A DNA stretch of 64,000 nt from Halapricum desulfuricans (GCF_017094465.1 NZ_CP064791.1:992001-1056000); one strand, 5' to 3'. Positions 26,487-35,062 are shown, counted from the stretch's first letter. Translations and numbers: made by a program. Notes: a model not told the origin generated them from the letters alone.

Positions 26487-26659
26487 CTACGCCGGTTTCG
26501 TCACGCTTCGGAGTCCGCCATCCGTCACCAACAGTTAGCGGAACCGACTTTCTTCGATCTCCAGACGAAACGATATACACCGTCCGGATTCGTTTCAGAC
26601 CGCTGTACAGCGACGAACACAATATTTAATCACGTGCGACGTCAAGCCCACAGTGAGCT

Positions 26660-27289
26660 ATGCAGGATCGGCTCCGGACCGGGATCGATGTCCTCGACCG
26701 GAAGTTGGACGGTGGCATCCCGGCCGGAAGTATCGTCGTGTTGAATGCCAATCCGGCGAGTCAGGCGGAGCTGTTTCTCTACGAGTTGACCGCGACCCGC
26801 GGGACGCTGTATCTGTCGCTGGATCGCTCGAAGCAGGCGATCCGGGACAGCCTCGAACACTCGCCGACCAACACCGGTGAGCCAACTGTCCGGCACGTCT
26901 CCGGCGAAGCACCGCTCGACAACGCCAGCAAACTCGTCAGTGCGCTCCCGGAGACCTCGAACCTCATCATCGACCCGCTGGACGTTCTGGAGGAACAGGA
27001 GCCCCCCTCGCGGTTCCGGAGTTTCATGAACGACCTCCAGAATCACATCTTCAACACCGGCAGTCTCGCTGTGTTGCACTGTCTGGACGGGCGGTCGGTC
27101 CCGCCGCTTCGGGACACGACCGAGCACTTCGCGGACGTCATCTTCCAGATGGACACGACGATCGAGGGCGACGAGGTCGAAAACCAGCTGTCGATCCCCA
27201 AGTTCCGCGGCGGGCGCGCGCCGACGAACGTCATCAAACTCAACCTCGTCGAAGAGGTCAGCATCGACACCAGCCGGGACATCGCCTAG
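26660..27289 (+). CDS. RAD55/KaiC-like RecA-fold protein with degenerate Walker A
   Basis: A 209-residue protein with the RecA/KaiC fold. It begins MQDRLRTGIDVLDRKLDGGIP as KaiC-like ATPases do, but the following P-loop is VVLNANPASQAELF, without the GKT/S that binds phosphate. A Walker B-like hydrophobic strand (NLIIDPLDVLEEQ) is present but its acidic position is changed. The protein is therefore probably not an active ATPase and may be a regulatory scaffold. Haloarchaea have many such single-domain RecA-like proteins, some near sensory genes; none is adjacent here. An ATATTTAATC box about 30-40 nt upstream fits the ATG at 26660. Confidence 0.72.
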   Translation: MQDRLRTGIDVLDRKLDGGIPAGSIVVLNANPASQAELFLYELTATRGTLYLSLDRSKQAIRDSLEHSPTNTGEPTVRHVSGEAPLDNASKLVSALPETSNLIIDPLDVLEEQEPPSRFRSFMNDLQNHIFNTGSLAVLHCLDGRSVPPLRDTTEHFADVIFQMDTTIEGDEVENQLSIPKFRGGRAPTNVIKLNLVEEVSIDTSRDIA

Positions 27290-27290
27290 C

Positions 27291-27366
27291 CACTTTTTAC
27301 TTCGTCGGGTCTCGCACTCGCGCCATTCGGCGCGAGGCGGACCACTCCTCGTAAAAACTTGGGGAA
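27291..27366 (+). repeat. GC-rich palindromic element with T-run and A-run flanks (copy A)
   Basis: Begins two bases after the RAD55-like stop codon. CACTTTTTAC at 27291-27300 and GTAAAAACTTG at about 27351-27361 flank a perfect hairpin TCGCGCC/GGCGCGA (27318-27324 and 27329-27335). It could fold into a terminator-like stem in RNA. Similar elements lie at 27626-27690 and 36121-36180. Confidence 0.5.
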
Positions 27367-27416
27367 AAAGGCCGCTCGCGCTCGGTCGAGCGCTCGCGGT
27401 GAAACGCGCCGAAGAC

Positions 27417-27560
27417 GCGTATGCTACTTCCCAACCGCCCCAACCGCACAGCAGTCCTGATCCATCTGAGTGAGTATCTCTCAGGGCTTTCGACCGCTGA
27501 GATGCGCGACGCCGCTGAGAAGTTGCGATTCGAACTGTAGCTGTCGACCGTAGCATACGC
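27417..27560 (+). repeat. 11-bp inverted repeats enclosing a 39-codon ORF
   Basis: GCGTATGCTAC at 27417-27427 and its exact reverse complement GTAGCATACGC at 27550-27560 bracket 122 bp. The left arm contains the start codon of a small ORF, and the right arm follows its stop by 9 nt. The arrangement resembles a tiny insertion or a structured RNA; no target duplication is evident. Confidence 0.5.
27421..27540 (+). CDS. Possible 39-residue protein inside an inverted repeat
   Basis: An ATG-to-TAG frame encoding MLLPNRPNRTAVLIHLSEYL followed by a predicted helix with the charge pattern of a real protein (ending AAEKLRFEL). It lies within the gap between two palindromic elements. It may be a small protein or the remnant of a transposase or other mobile-element gene. 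I do not recognise it, and no clear promoter is seen immediately upstream. Confidence 0.3.
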   Translation: MLLPNRPNRTAVLIHLSEYLSGLSTAEMRDAAEKLRFEL

Positions 27561-27690
27561 CGAACGAAATGAGGCGTTTCACCGGACGCGACCAACGGGA
27601 GCGTCCGGCCTTTTTGGATCGCTAAAGTTTTTGCACGAGCGGTTCGAGCGCGCCGGAGGCGCGACTCGAACCCGAGTGGAAAAAGTTTAG
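27561..27690 (-). repeat. GC-rich palindromic element with A-run and T-run flanks (copy B)
   Basis: TTCGAG (27645-27650) and CTCGAA (27665-27670) form an imperfect hairpin with an inner GCC/GGC pair. The flanks AAAGTTTTTGCACGAG and CGAGTGGAAAAAGTTT are roughly inverted. The right end reaches the stop codon of the FKBP gene, so it may serve as its 3' end signal. The portion 27561-27625 shows no other recognisable feature. Confidence 0.45.
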
Positions 27691-28640
27691 TCTTCGAGCT
27701 CGTCGACGATCTCGTCGGCGTCGACGTCGGCGTCTTCGAGATCCATGTCTTCGACGGCTTCTTCGAGGTCAACATCGACGTCACCGCCGGCGCCGCCCAT
27801 CATGCCGCCCATGCCGCCCATCATGCCGCCACCGCCGATCTCCTCCTGGACGATGATCCGATCGACGCCGAGCTGCTGGGTGAGTTCCTGGGCGATCTGC
27901 TGTTTGCCCATCATCCACTGCTGGTTCATCGTCAGCTGGGGCGTCGCTTCGATGTACAGCGTCTCCTCCTCGACTTCGACGGTCTCGGTCTCGGGCTCGG
28001 CCTCTTCGTCCGCTTCCTCGTCGGGCTCGACGAGCTGCTCTTCCTCGACGGTCTCGGTCTCGAACCAGACCTCCAGTTCCATATCGAGGAACATCTGGAT
28101 GAGACCCTGGGCCTTCTCCTCGCGGTCGTCGATCTCTCGGAGGACCTCGTAGTTGTACTCGATATCCTCACCCGCAAGGGGGTGGTTGAAATCGACGCGC
28201 GCGCGACCGCCGATGATCGTCTCGACGTGACCGTGCTCGCCGTCGATATCGATGTGTGCGCCGGGGTAGCGGTCGTCTTCGGGGATCTTGTTGGCGCTGA
28301 CGGTTCGAACCTCGTCTTCGTCGTACTCGCCGAAGGCCTCGGACGCGGGGACTGTGACAGAGCCGCTATCGCCGACCTCCTTGCCGAGGATGTCGTCTTC
28401 GACAGTCTCGAAGATGTGGCCCTGGCCGAGGACGATCGTCCGCGGACCGAACTCCTGCTCTTCGCCGACGCCCTCTTCTTCGGCGACTTCCGGGTCGGTC
28501 GTGTCGACGAGCTGGTCGCCCTCGACCGTCCAGGCAGTGTAGTCCAGCTCGATGAAGTCGCCGTTCTGGAGTCCCTCAGTTTCTTCGTCGGCCGTCTCTT
28601 CTTCGGTGTCGGCCTCCTCGGCCTCGGAATCGTTACTCAT
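27687..28640 (-). CDS. FKBP-type peptidyl-prolyl isomerase (SlyD-like) with Gly-Met-rich region
   Basis: Cytosolic prolyl cis-trans isomerase and probable chaperone of the archaeal long FKBP class. It has 317 residues. An acidic N-terminal tail leads to the FKBP part (GDFIELDYTAWTVEGDQLVDTT) with the inserted-flap IF domain (residues about 105-160, including GARVDFNHPLAG). After the FKBP core there is an acidic hinge and a C-terminal domain (IEATPQLTMNQQWMMGKQQIAQELTQQ) followed by GGGGMMGGMGGMMGG. That Gly-Met stretch looks like the tail of thermosome or GroEL subunits. The ATG at 28640 was chosen because the upstream frame crosses the divergent promoter region. Confidence 0.9.
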   Translation of the reverse strand: MSNDSEAEEADTEEETADEETEGLQNGDFIELDYTAWTVEGDQLVDTTDPEVAEEEGVGEEQEFGPRTIVLGQGHIFETVEDDILGKEVGDSGSVTVPASEAFGEYDEDEVRTVSANKIPEDDRYPGAHIDIDGEHGHVETIIGGRARVDFNHPLAGEDIEYNYEVLREIDDREEKAQGLIQMFLDMELEVWFETETVEEEQLVEPDEEADEEAEPETETVEVEEETLYIEATPQLTMNQQWMMGKQQIAQELTQQLGVDRIIVQEEIGGGGMMGGMGGMMGGAGGDVDVDLEEAVEDMDLEDADVDADEIVDELED

Positions 28641-28727
28641 AGTATCTCTGTCCGTCGTTGCACTCTTAAGGACAACGTTTCCGTTCGGAGCGGACGACTT
28701 TAGTCCGATGGCAGCGATTTCGCGGAT

Positions 28728-29291
28728 ATGTACGAGGTTGAGTTGAAGCTCCGCGCCGATCACGATCGGGTGCGCGAACGTCTCGAAGCGCTAGCTGCCG
28801 AGCGCGTCCAGAGTCTCACACAGGCGGATACCTACTACGACGCGCCGCATCGGGACTTCGCGGCGACCGACGAGGCCGTCCGGGTTCGCGAGGAGACCCG
28901 GGACGGCGACAGGGTGACCCGGATCACGTACAAAGGCCCCAAGATCGAGGCCGAGTCGAAGACCCGCGAGGAACTGGAGACGACGGTCGGCGACGGCGAG
29001 ACGGTCAGGGAACTTTTCGAGTCACTCGGGTTCGAACCGGTCGCGACCGTCCGCAAGGACCGCGAGTACTTCACCGTCTCCGGGCTCACTGTCACGCTCG
29101 ATACCGTCGAGGACGTCGGCGAGTTCGTCGAGGTCGAAACCGACGTCGAGACCGCGGACGGGGTCGAGCCCGCTCGCGAGGCGGCCGTCGAGCTGCTCGT
29201 CGATCTCGGGCTGGATCTCGACAACCAGCTGCGGACCTCGTATCTCGAACTCCTGCTCGCGGACGACACGCCGGAGGATACCCAGGAGTAA
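28728..29291 (+). CDS. CYTH-domain protein (class IV adenylate cyclase/ThTPase-like)
   Basis: A 187-residue CYTH domain protein. The family folds into a tunnel that binds triphosphates and acts as adenylate cyclase class IV, thiamine triphosphatase or inorganic triphosphatase. The N-terminal MYEVELKLR is the ExExK signature, and DTYYDAP, the basic strand RVTRITYKGPKIE and the acidic strands (VTLDTVEDVGEFVEVE) follow in proper order. Archaeal relatives are often annotated cyaB, but cyclase activity should not be assumed. The ATG at 28728 shares a divergent promoter region with the FKBP gene. Confidence 0.88.
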   Translation: MYEVELKLRADHDRVRERLEALAAERVQSLTQADTYYDAPHRDFAATDEAVRVREETRDGDRVTRITYKGPKIEAESKTREELETTVGDGETVRELFESLGFEPVATVRKDREYFTVSGLTVTLDTVEDVGEFVEVETDVETADGVEPAREAAVELLVDLGLDLDNQLRTSYLELLLADDTPEDTQE

Positions 29292-29350
29292 TCACACTCT
29301 CTCGAAAAGTTTCCGTAAGTTATAGAGCCACGGGTGGCCAAACCCGGGTA

Positions 29351-30553
29351 ATGAGTCAGCGGAACATCCGGGTCCAGCCGACCGAAGACAGAGCAGTCGA
29401 AGAGCAGGACGTAGAGATCGTCGAGCGAAAGGGGATCGGTCACCCCGACTCGATCTGTGACGGCGTCGCCGAGAGCGTCTCACGCGCGCTCGCCCAAGAG
29501 TATCTCGACCGCTACGGGACGGTGCTGCACTACAATACTGACGAGACGCAACTAGTCGCGGGGACGGCCGCGCCGGCTTTCGGCGGCGGCGAAGTGCTCG
29601 ATCCCATCTATCTGCTCGTCGTCGGGCGCGCGACGAAGACCTACGACGGACAGCGCTTCCCCGCCGAGTCGATCGCGCTGGAAGCCGCTCGGGACTACCT
29701 CGATGAGACGTTCCCGGACCTGGACGTCGGAACGGACGTGATCGTCGACGTCAAACTCGGGGAAGGTAGCGGGGATCTCCAGGAAGTCTTCGGTGAGGAC
29801 GGCACGGTTCCGATGGCCAACGACACCTCCTATGGCGTCGGTCACGCACCACTGACCGAGACCGAGCAAATCGTCCTGAATACTGAACGGCAGCTCAACG
29901 GCCCCTACAGCGACGACAACCCGGCGGTCGGACAGGATGTCAAGGTGATGGGCAAACGCGAGGGCGATCACATCGATGTCACTGTCGCTGTCGCGGTCAT
30001 TGATGACTACGTCGAAAATATGAGCGAGTACCGCGAGACGATCGAGGGCGTTCGCGAGTACGTCTCCGATCTCGCGGGTGAGTACACTGACCGGTCGGTC
30101 GAGGTTCACGTCAACACCGCCGACAACTACGACGAGGGTGCGATCTACCTCACGACCACCGGGACGAGCGCCGAGCAGGGCGACGACGGGTCGGTCGGTC
30201 GTGGCAACCGTGCGAACGGCCTCATCACGCCGAACCGCCCGATGAGCATGGAGGCGACTTCCGGAAAGAACCCGGTCAACCACATCGGAAAGATCTACAA
30301 CCTCCTCTCGACGAAGATTGCCCAGTCGGTCGCCGAACAGGTCGAAGGAATTCAAGAGGTCCAGATCCGCCTGCTCAGCCAGATCGGCCAGCCGATCGAC
30401 AAACCCCACGTCGCCGACGCGCAACTGGTCACTGACGACGGCGTCTCCGTGGCTGACGTCGAGTCCGAGGTCCAGGCGACGATCGACGACGAACTCGCCA
30501 ACATCACTGATGTCACCGAAGCCGTCATCGAGGGCGACATCTCGACGTTCTGA
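29351..30553 (+). CDS. mat: Methionine adenosyltransferase (archaeal type)
   Basis: Makes S-adenosylmethionine from methionine and ATP. It is the archaeal MAT family, diverged from bacterial MetK. It has 400 residues. The motif [20 protein letters not shown] near residue 28 is the archaeal equivalent of the GHPDK region. The middle carries [12 protein letters not shown] and [13 protein letters not shown], and the C-terminal part has [21 protein letters not shown] and [12 protein letters not shown]. The 3' end, including the stop, is the first unit of a degenerate 31-bp tandem repeat. Confidence 0.97.
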   Translation: MSQRNIRVQPTEDRAVEEQDVEIVERKGIGHPDSICDGVAESVSRALAQEYLDRYGTVLHYNTDETQLVAGTAAPAFGGGEVLDPIYLLVVGRATKTYDGQRFPAESIALEAARDYLDETFPDLDVGTDVIVDVKLGEGSGDLQEVFGEDGTVPMANDTSYGVGHAPLTETEQIVLNTERQLNGPYSDDNPAVGQDVKVMGKREGDHIDVTVAVAVIDDYVENMSEYRETIEGVREYVSDLAGEYTDRSVEVHVNTADNYDEGAIYLTTTGTSAEQGDDGSVGRGNRANGLITPNRPMSMEATSGKNPVNHIGKIYNLLSTKIAQSVAEQVEGIQEVQIRLLSQIGQPIDKPHVADAQLVTDDGVSVADVESEVQATIDDELANITDVTEAVIEGDISTF

Positions 30554-30630
30554 TCGTCCGTATTCCTACCGCTCGACGTTCCGACGTCCGTACTCTTCCT
30601 AGTCGACGTTCTGACGTTCGCATCTGACCG
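30541..30630 (+). repeat. Degenerate 31-bp tandem repeat at the mat 3' end
   Basis: Three imperfect units starting at 30541, 30572 and 30603, each beginning (C)TCGACGTTCTGA or a one-base variant and continuing with a CGTCCGTA-type stretch. The first unit contains the mat stop codon; the rest fill the gap before thiI. It looks like local slippage or duplication of the gene end. Confidence 0.5.
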
Positions 30631-30653
30631 TTCGTGTCGTCCCGAGGTCGAAG

Positions 30654-30662
30654 GCTGTTTAT
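30654..30662 (+). promoter_or_regulatory. TATA-like box of thiI
   Basis: CTGTTTATT-type sequence centred about 28 nt before the ATG at 30686, consistent with a leaderless mRNA separate from mat. Confidence 0.45.
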
Positions 30663-30685
30663 TCGCCAGTGGAGTACCCGCGGGT

Positions 30686-31870
30686 ATGCACCCGCCGGCT
30701 GCCGGGACCGTCCTCGTCCGCCACGGCGAACTCGGCGTCAAGAGCGACCAGGTCCGCATCAAGATGGAGCGCCAGCTCCAGGGCCACATCGACGCCCTGC
30801 TTGCGGATCGCTCGATCTCCGGGACGGTCCGAACCGAGCGCAACCGGCTCTACGTCCGGACCGATCCCAAGCATATCGAGGACGCCACCGAGGCGGCGAC
30901 CGATGCCTTCGGCGTCGTCTCGGCGAGCCCGGCGGTCCGCGTCGAACCTGAACTAGACGCGATCCTGGCGGCGATGAAACGGGCGACAGAACGGGAATAC
31001 GACGGCGGCGCGTTCGCGGTTCGGGCTCGCCGAGCCGGTTCGTCGGACGCCCACCCCTTCTCCAGTACTGACCTCGAACAGGAGGGGGGTGCGGCCGTCG
31101 GCGAGACGATCGAGTCGCTGGGCGCGGAGCCGACCGTCGACCTCGACGATCCCGACTTCACTGTCTTCGTCGAGTGTCGCCCCGAGAAGGCGTTCGTCTT
31201 TCTGGAGAAGCGCGAGGGCCCGGGCGGGCTCCCGCTGGGAAGTCAGCGCCCGCTCGTCGCCCTGCTCAGTGGGGGTCACGATTCGCCTGTCGCGGCCTGG
31301 GAGGCGATGCGCCGCGGGAGTCCGATTGTCCCCCTGTACGTCGACCTCGGCGAGTTCGGCGGCACGGACCACCGGGCGCGTGCCGTCGCGACTGCCGATC
31401 GGCTCGCCGAGCTGGCTCCCCAGTACGACATGCGCCTTCGCGTGGCTCCCGCAGGCAATCTCGTCGCCGATCTGCTGGCGGCGGTCGATGCGACGCGGAT
31501 GCTCTCGCTCCGCCGGGCGATGCTCGCGATGGCCGACGCAGTCGCCGACGACCACGACGCTGTCGGGGTCGTCACCGGCGAGTCGATCGGACAGAAATCC
31601 AGCCAGACGACTGCGAACCTCGCTGTCACTGACCGCGCGACGGACCTGCCGGTGCATCGACCGCTGGTGACGACCGACAAGACCGACATCTTGGAGCGGG
31701 CGCGAGACCTGGGCACCTACGAGGACACCTCGATCCCGGCCGGTTGCAACCGGGTCGCACCCGAGTACCCCGAGACGAACGCGACCCTCGAGGCTGTCGA
31801 GGCCGCCGAACCAGCGGATCTGTTCGAGCGGGTGAGGGCGATCGCCGACGATCGGACAATCGTGGAATGA
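30686..31870 (+). CDS. thiI: tRNA sulfurtransferase ThiI
   Basis: Adenylates and thiolates U8 of tRNA to 4-thiouridine; in some organisms it also aids thiazole synthesis. It has 394 residues. The N-terminal ferredoxin-like part is followed by a THUMP domain (about 65-165). The PP-loop pyrophosphatase domain then has LVALLSGGHDSPVAAWEAMR as its ATP site. GESIGQKSSQT and the Cys in IPAGCNRVAPEYP are the expected archaeal positions. There is no C-terminal rhodanese domain, as in most archaea, so the sulfur donor must come from another protein or from sulfide. Confidence 0.95.
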   Translation: MHPPAAGTVLVRHGELGVKSDQVRIKMERQLQGHIDALLADRSISGTVRTERNRLYVRTDPKHIEDATEAATDAFGVVSASPAVRVEPELDAILAAMKRATEREYDGGAFAVRARRAGSSDAHPFSSTDLEQEGGAAVGETIESLGAEPTVDLDDPDFTVFVECRPEKAFVFLEKREGPGGLPLGSQRPLVALLSGGHDSPVAAWEAMRRGSPIVPLYVDLGEFGGTDHRARAVATADRLAELAPQYDMRLRVAPAGNLVADLLAAVDATRMLSLRRAMLAMADAVADDHDAVGVVTGESIGQKSSQTTANLAVTDRATDLPVHRPLVTTDKTDILERARDLGTYEDTSIPAGCNRVAPEYPETNATLEAVEAAEPADLFERVRAIADDRTIVE

Positions 31871-31949
31871 TCACAATCTGAAGTGACGCGTGCGGTTCGC
31901 GAGACGGCGAGCGAAATCGCTTTCCCGAAGGGCGGCCTGAATCGAGACG

Positions 31950-32468
31950 ATGACGCGGGTCTGCCTGCTCGGCGAGGAGGACGTCAACCTCGAATACGAA
32001 CTACTCAGCCGCGAGACCTCCCGCAACGCGCTGGCGACCTACGACCTCCGGGAACCGTACGACAACGCCGTCGCGGTCGAAACAGTGAGCCTCGGGGCGG
32101 CAGTCGCGCTGTTGAACGACCTCAACTGGTATCTCGTTCGGTTCGTCGAAGACGTACTCGTGCTGGAACCGAGCGTGTCCGAATCCGAGTGGCTCTCCCG
32201 CGAGGCGGCGACTGCCGTTCGCGACGACGAACTCGCACCCGGGGAGACCGATCGCTTCCTGAAGATCTACGGCGTCGTCGAACCCGGCAGCGGTCCGGCC
32301 GACGATCAGTCGGATCCGGCCGATATGGAGACCGAGCGGGATCGCCCGCCCCGGCTGGTCGAACCGATGTTCGTCACGCGAACCGGGCCCGATCTGCCCG
32401 AGTACGACCTGCGAGACGTCGAGGAGACGGTTGTCGTTCGCGTCACCGAGACCGAGTTCGGCGCGTGA
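31950..32468 (+). CDS. DUF5804-like haloarchaeal protein
   Basis: A 172-residue protein conserved among haloarchaea (best recalled as DUF5804), without known function. It opens MTRVCLLGEEDVNLEYELLS and contains AVAVETVSLGAAVALLNDLNWYLV-like sequence in the middle, then an acidic, Pro-rich linker and a C-terminal strand set (LVEPMFVTRTGPDLPEYDL). No membrane segment or signal is present. It follows thiI by 79 nt in the same direction. Confidence 0.75.
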   Translation: MTRVCLLGEEDVNLEYELLSRETSRNALATYDLREPYDNAVAVETVSLGAAVALLNDLNWYLVRFVEDVLVLEPSVSESEWLSREAATAVRDDELAPGETDRFLKIYGVVEPGSGPADDQSDPADMETERDRPPRLVEPMFVTRTGPDLPEYDLRDVEETVVVRVTETEFGA

Positions 32469-32506
32469 TCGCCGTCGAATCGAGCCCCCGGGTGCTTCGT
32501 TGCCGA

Positions 32507-33565
32507 TCATCGGTGCCACTCGTCGATCCGTTCGACGCCTTCGATCGAGAGGATCAGCTCCGGTCCGAAGGCACTCGCCGGCGTCTGGTGTCCGGCCGGC
32601 GCGTCGCCCGCGAGCACGCGTTCGACTACCTCGAGGGCCGCGAGCTTCGTCGTCCGGTAGACGTTCGGCGTCCGCAACCGCGACACCCGCGTTGCGTCCC
32701 CATTGCTGACTTCCCCCCACAGCGTCGCCGTCGTCTCGGCCCGCGTCTCGGCGTCGGGTCCCTCGATCAGTCGATCGACAAGTTTCGCGAGCAACGTCTG
32801 CACCGGGCCGAGCGCGAGGATGGGATCGAGATAGCGCTGGTAGCGCAGCCAGCGCGTCGCGCCCGGCGGGACCGCGAGGTAGCACTCGATGTTCGGGACA
32901 CCGGTCGTGTGATACGCTGTCGAGACGTCCCCGAGCGGGACCGTCATCGCCGGCACCGGCCCGTCGCCGAAGTCGATCTCGCGAGTCGTCTGGCCGACCG
33001 TGGCGGGTTCGAGGCCACCGTCCCGACGGACGAGGGCGTCCTCGCCGAGCCCCGCGATAGCGGTTTTCAGTGTTCCGGGCGAGAACCCACCCGCGGGCTG
33101 GTACCCGATCGCGAGCGATTCGGCCTCGGGTAGTCGTTCGACCAGGTGTGCAGCCAGACAGTCCGAGGGGACGACGTCGAACCCGACGCCGGGGAGCAGT
33201 GTCAGATCCGCCCGTCGGGCACGGTCGTCGTTTTCCCGGATCGACTCGAACACCTCGATCTCGCCGGTGACGTCGAGATAGTGGGTGTCGCTGTCGAGAC
33301 AGGCCGCCACGAGTGGCTCGTGGGTGTCGACGAACGGCCCGGCGCAGTTGAGCACGAGATTGACATCGTCGAGGTGCCCCTCGAGTCCCGGATCAGCCAG
33401 CGAGAACACCCGCGACTCGCAATCGAGATCGGCGGCAAGCCTGTCGACCTTCTCCCGGTTCCGCCCGGCGAGGATCGGATCGAGGCCCCGGTCGACGGCT
33501 TCGCGAGCGATCAGTTCGCCGGTGTACCCGTACGCTCCATAGAGGAGCCAGCGATCGGATGTCAC
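32507..33565 (-). CDS. Saccharopine dehydrogenase-like NAD(P)-binding oxidoreductase
   Basis: A 352-residue Rossmann-fold protein of the family that includes saccharopine dehydrogenase and mycobacterial trans-acting enoyl reductase. The nucleotide motif is LLYGAYGYTGELIAREA at the N-terminus; VLNCAGPFVDTHEPLVAAC and YLDVTGEIEVFE are the family's second and third motifs, and GVGFDVVPSDCLAAHL follows. True lysine-pathway activity is unlikely, and the haloarchaeal substrate is unknown. It may act in lipid metabolism by analogy to enoyl reductases. The start is GTG at 33565, which yields the motif close to the N-terminus. Confidence 0.82.
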   Translation of the reverse strand: MTSDRWLLYGAYGYTGELIAREAVDRGLDPILAGRNREKVDRLAADLDCESRVFSLADPGLEGHLDDVNLVLNCAGPFVDTHEPLVAACLDSDTHYLDVTGEIEVFESIRENDDRARRADLTLLPGVGFDVVPSDCLAAHLVERLPEAESLAIGYQPAGGFSPGTLKTAIAGLGEDALVRRDGGLEPATVGQTTREIDFGDGPVPAMTVPLGDVSTAYHTTGVPNIECYLAVPPGATRWLRYQRYLDPILALGPVQTLLAKLVDRLIEGPDAETRAETTATLWGEVSNGDATRVSRLRTPNVYRTTKLAALEVVERVLAGDAPAGHQTPASAFGPELILSIEGVERIDEWHR

Positions 33566-33623
33566 AGCTGTTTGCTGTCAGTGCTGGCAAATAAGTGTAC
33601 GCACGGCAGACCGCCAGTATCGG

Positions 33624-33914
33624 TCACTCGATCGTGAACGCCGGTTCGCTGATCGACTCGCTCTTGCACTCGGGGCACCTGCTCGGCCGGTTGATCAGGT
33701 CGTCGAATTCCTCGAAGCCACAGTCCTGGCAGGTCGGTGGCGAAACCAGCAACTGCTCGTCGGCCGACTCCAGCGACTGGGCGACGTGATCGACGTGATC
33801 GAGCGCGACGCTCGTTCGAATATCGAACTCGTTTGCCAGCGCACCCGCCTCCATCGGCGTCTCGCGCAATCGATCGGCGATCCGCTCTCGTGTCGTCCGG
33901 CTCGCCTCGCGCAT
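33624..33914 (-). CDS. Small HTH plus zinc-ribbon transcriptional regulator
   Basis: A 96-residue predicted regulator with an N-terminal winged-helix/HTH (TTRERIADRLRETPMEAGALANEF and an ALDHVDHVAQSL recognition region) and a C-terminal zinc ribbon (CQDCGFEEF and CPECKSES). This arrangement matches the COG3357 class of archaeal HTH/Zn-ribbon proteins. Targets are unknown. It is divergent from the sugar nucleotidyltransferase gene (93-bp gap between starts), which could be a target, although nothing in the gap is clearly an operator. Confidence 0.8.
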   Translation of the reverse strand: MREASRTTRERIADRLRETPMEAGALANEFDIRTSVALDHVDHVAQSLESADEQLLVSPPTCQDCGFEEFDDLINRPSRCPECKSESISEPAFTIE

Positions 33915-34004
33915 ACCTTGTGTTCACAATGGACGAACATATGCGTTGTCCACCGGCCCTGCGAGACCAAAACGACTTACATCCGGCCGGAAGAGAGAAC
34001 GGGT

Positions 34005-34973
34005 ATGCACGCTGTCGTACTCGCTGGTGGCTATGCGACGCGACTGTGGCCGGTGACGAAGAACCGACCGAAAATGTTTCTCCCGGTCGGTGAGACGACG
34101 GTCATCGATCGCGTTCTCGCGGACCTCGAATCCGACGACCGGGTCGAGGACGTCTACGTCTCGACGAACGAACGGTTCGCCGACGATTTCGAGACACACT
34201 TGCGCGAGTCCGACTTCGAGAAGCCACAGCTCTCGGTCGAGGAGACGACCGCCGAAGACGAAAAGTTCGGCGTCGTCGGCGCGCTCGCGCAACTGGTCGA
34301 GCGGGAAGGTCTCGAAGACACGGACCTCCTGGTCGTCGCCGGAGACAACCTCATCAGCTTCGGGATCGACGAGTTCATCGACGCCTTCGAGGACCACGGC
34401 GCGACGACGATCGCCGCCTACGACGTCGGGAGCCTCGAAAAGGCAACTGAATACGGGGTCGTCGAACTCGACGACGACCGCGTCGTCGACTTCCAGGAGA
34501 AGCCCGACGACCCGACGAGTACGCTTGTTTCGATCGCCTGCTACGCGTTCCCCGCCGAAGACATCCGCTTCGAGGAGTACCTCGCAGCGGGTAACAACCC
34601 GGACGAACCCGGCTGGTTCGTCCAGTGGCTCGTCGACAACGACGAGGTCTGGGCCTATTCCTTCGAGGAGGCCTGGTTCGACATCGGGACGCCGGAGAGC
34701 TACCTCGAGGCCGTCGCCTGGGAACTCGACGGCGAGAGCCGGGTCGCCGACAGCGCGACGATCGAGAACGCCGAGATCGGCGCGAACGTCCACGTCGGCG
34801 AGGGTGCCCAGATCGCCGATTCGACGCTTGAGCGCTCGGTCGTGTTCCCCGAGACGACGATCCGAGACTGTGAACTCCGCGATTCGATCATCGATCGGGA
34901 CACGCACCTCGAAAATCTCGACCTCAGCGGTGCGCTCATCGGTGCTCACACCACGATCGCCAACGGCGAGTGA
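34005..34973 (+). CDS. Sugar-1-phosphate nucleotidyltransferase with left-handed beta-helix tail
   Basis: A 322-residue NDP-sugar pyrophosphorylase, activating a sugar phosphate for glycan synthesis such as S-layer or pilin glycosylation. The NTP site is VVLAGGYATRLWPVTKNRPK, and the metal-binding Asp is in LLVVAGDNLISF. EKPDDPTSTLVSIACYAF and FDIGTPESYLEA complete the catalytic domain. The last 80 residues contain hexapeptide-like repeats (IENAEIGANVHVGEGAQIAD) that form a beta-helix. It could use glucose-, galactose- or mannose-1-phosphate; sequence alone does not decide. The ATG at 34005 gives the MHAVVLAGG start. Confidence 0.9.
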   Translation: MHAVVLAGGYATRLWPVTKNRPKMFLPVGETTVIDRVLADLESDDRVEDVYVSTNERFADDFETHLRESDFEKPQLSVEETTAEDEKFGVVGALAQLVEREGLEDTDLLVVAGDNLISFGIDEFIDAFEDHGATTIAAYDVGSLEKATEYGVVELDDDRVVDFQEKPDDPTSTLVSIACYAFPAEDIRFEEYLAAGNNPDEPGWFVQWLVDNDEVWAYSFEEAWFDIGTPESYLEAVAWELDGESRVADSATIENAEIGANVHVGEGAQIADSTLERSVVFPETTIRDCELRDSIIDRDTHLENLDLSGALIGAHTTIANGE

Positions 34974-35062
34974 ACTCGGCTGTAGACCGCCGCCTGCCCG
35001 CACTTTCACTTTCACTCCGGGGATGGCTCGCTTTCAGTACCCCTCGGCACCTAGCTGTAGGT

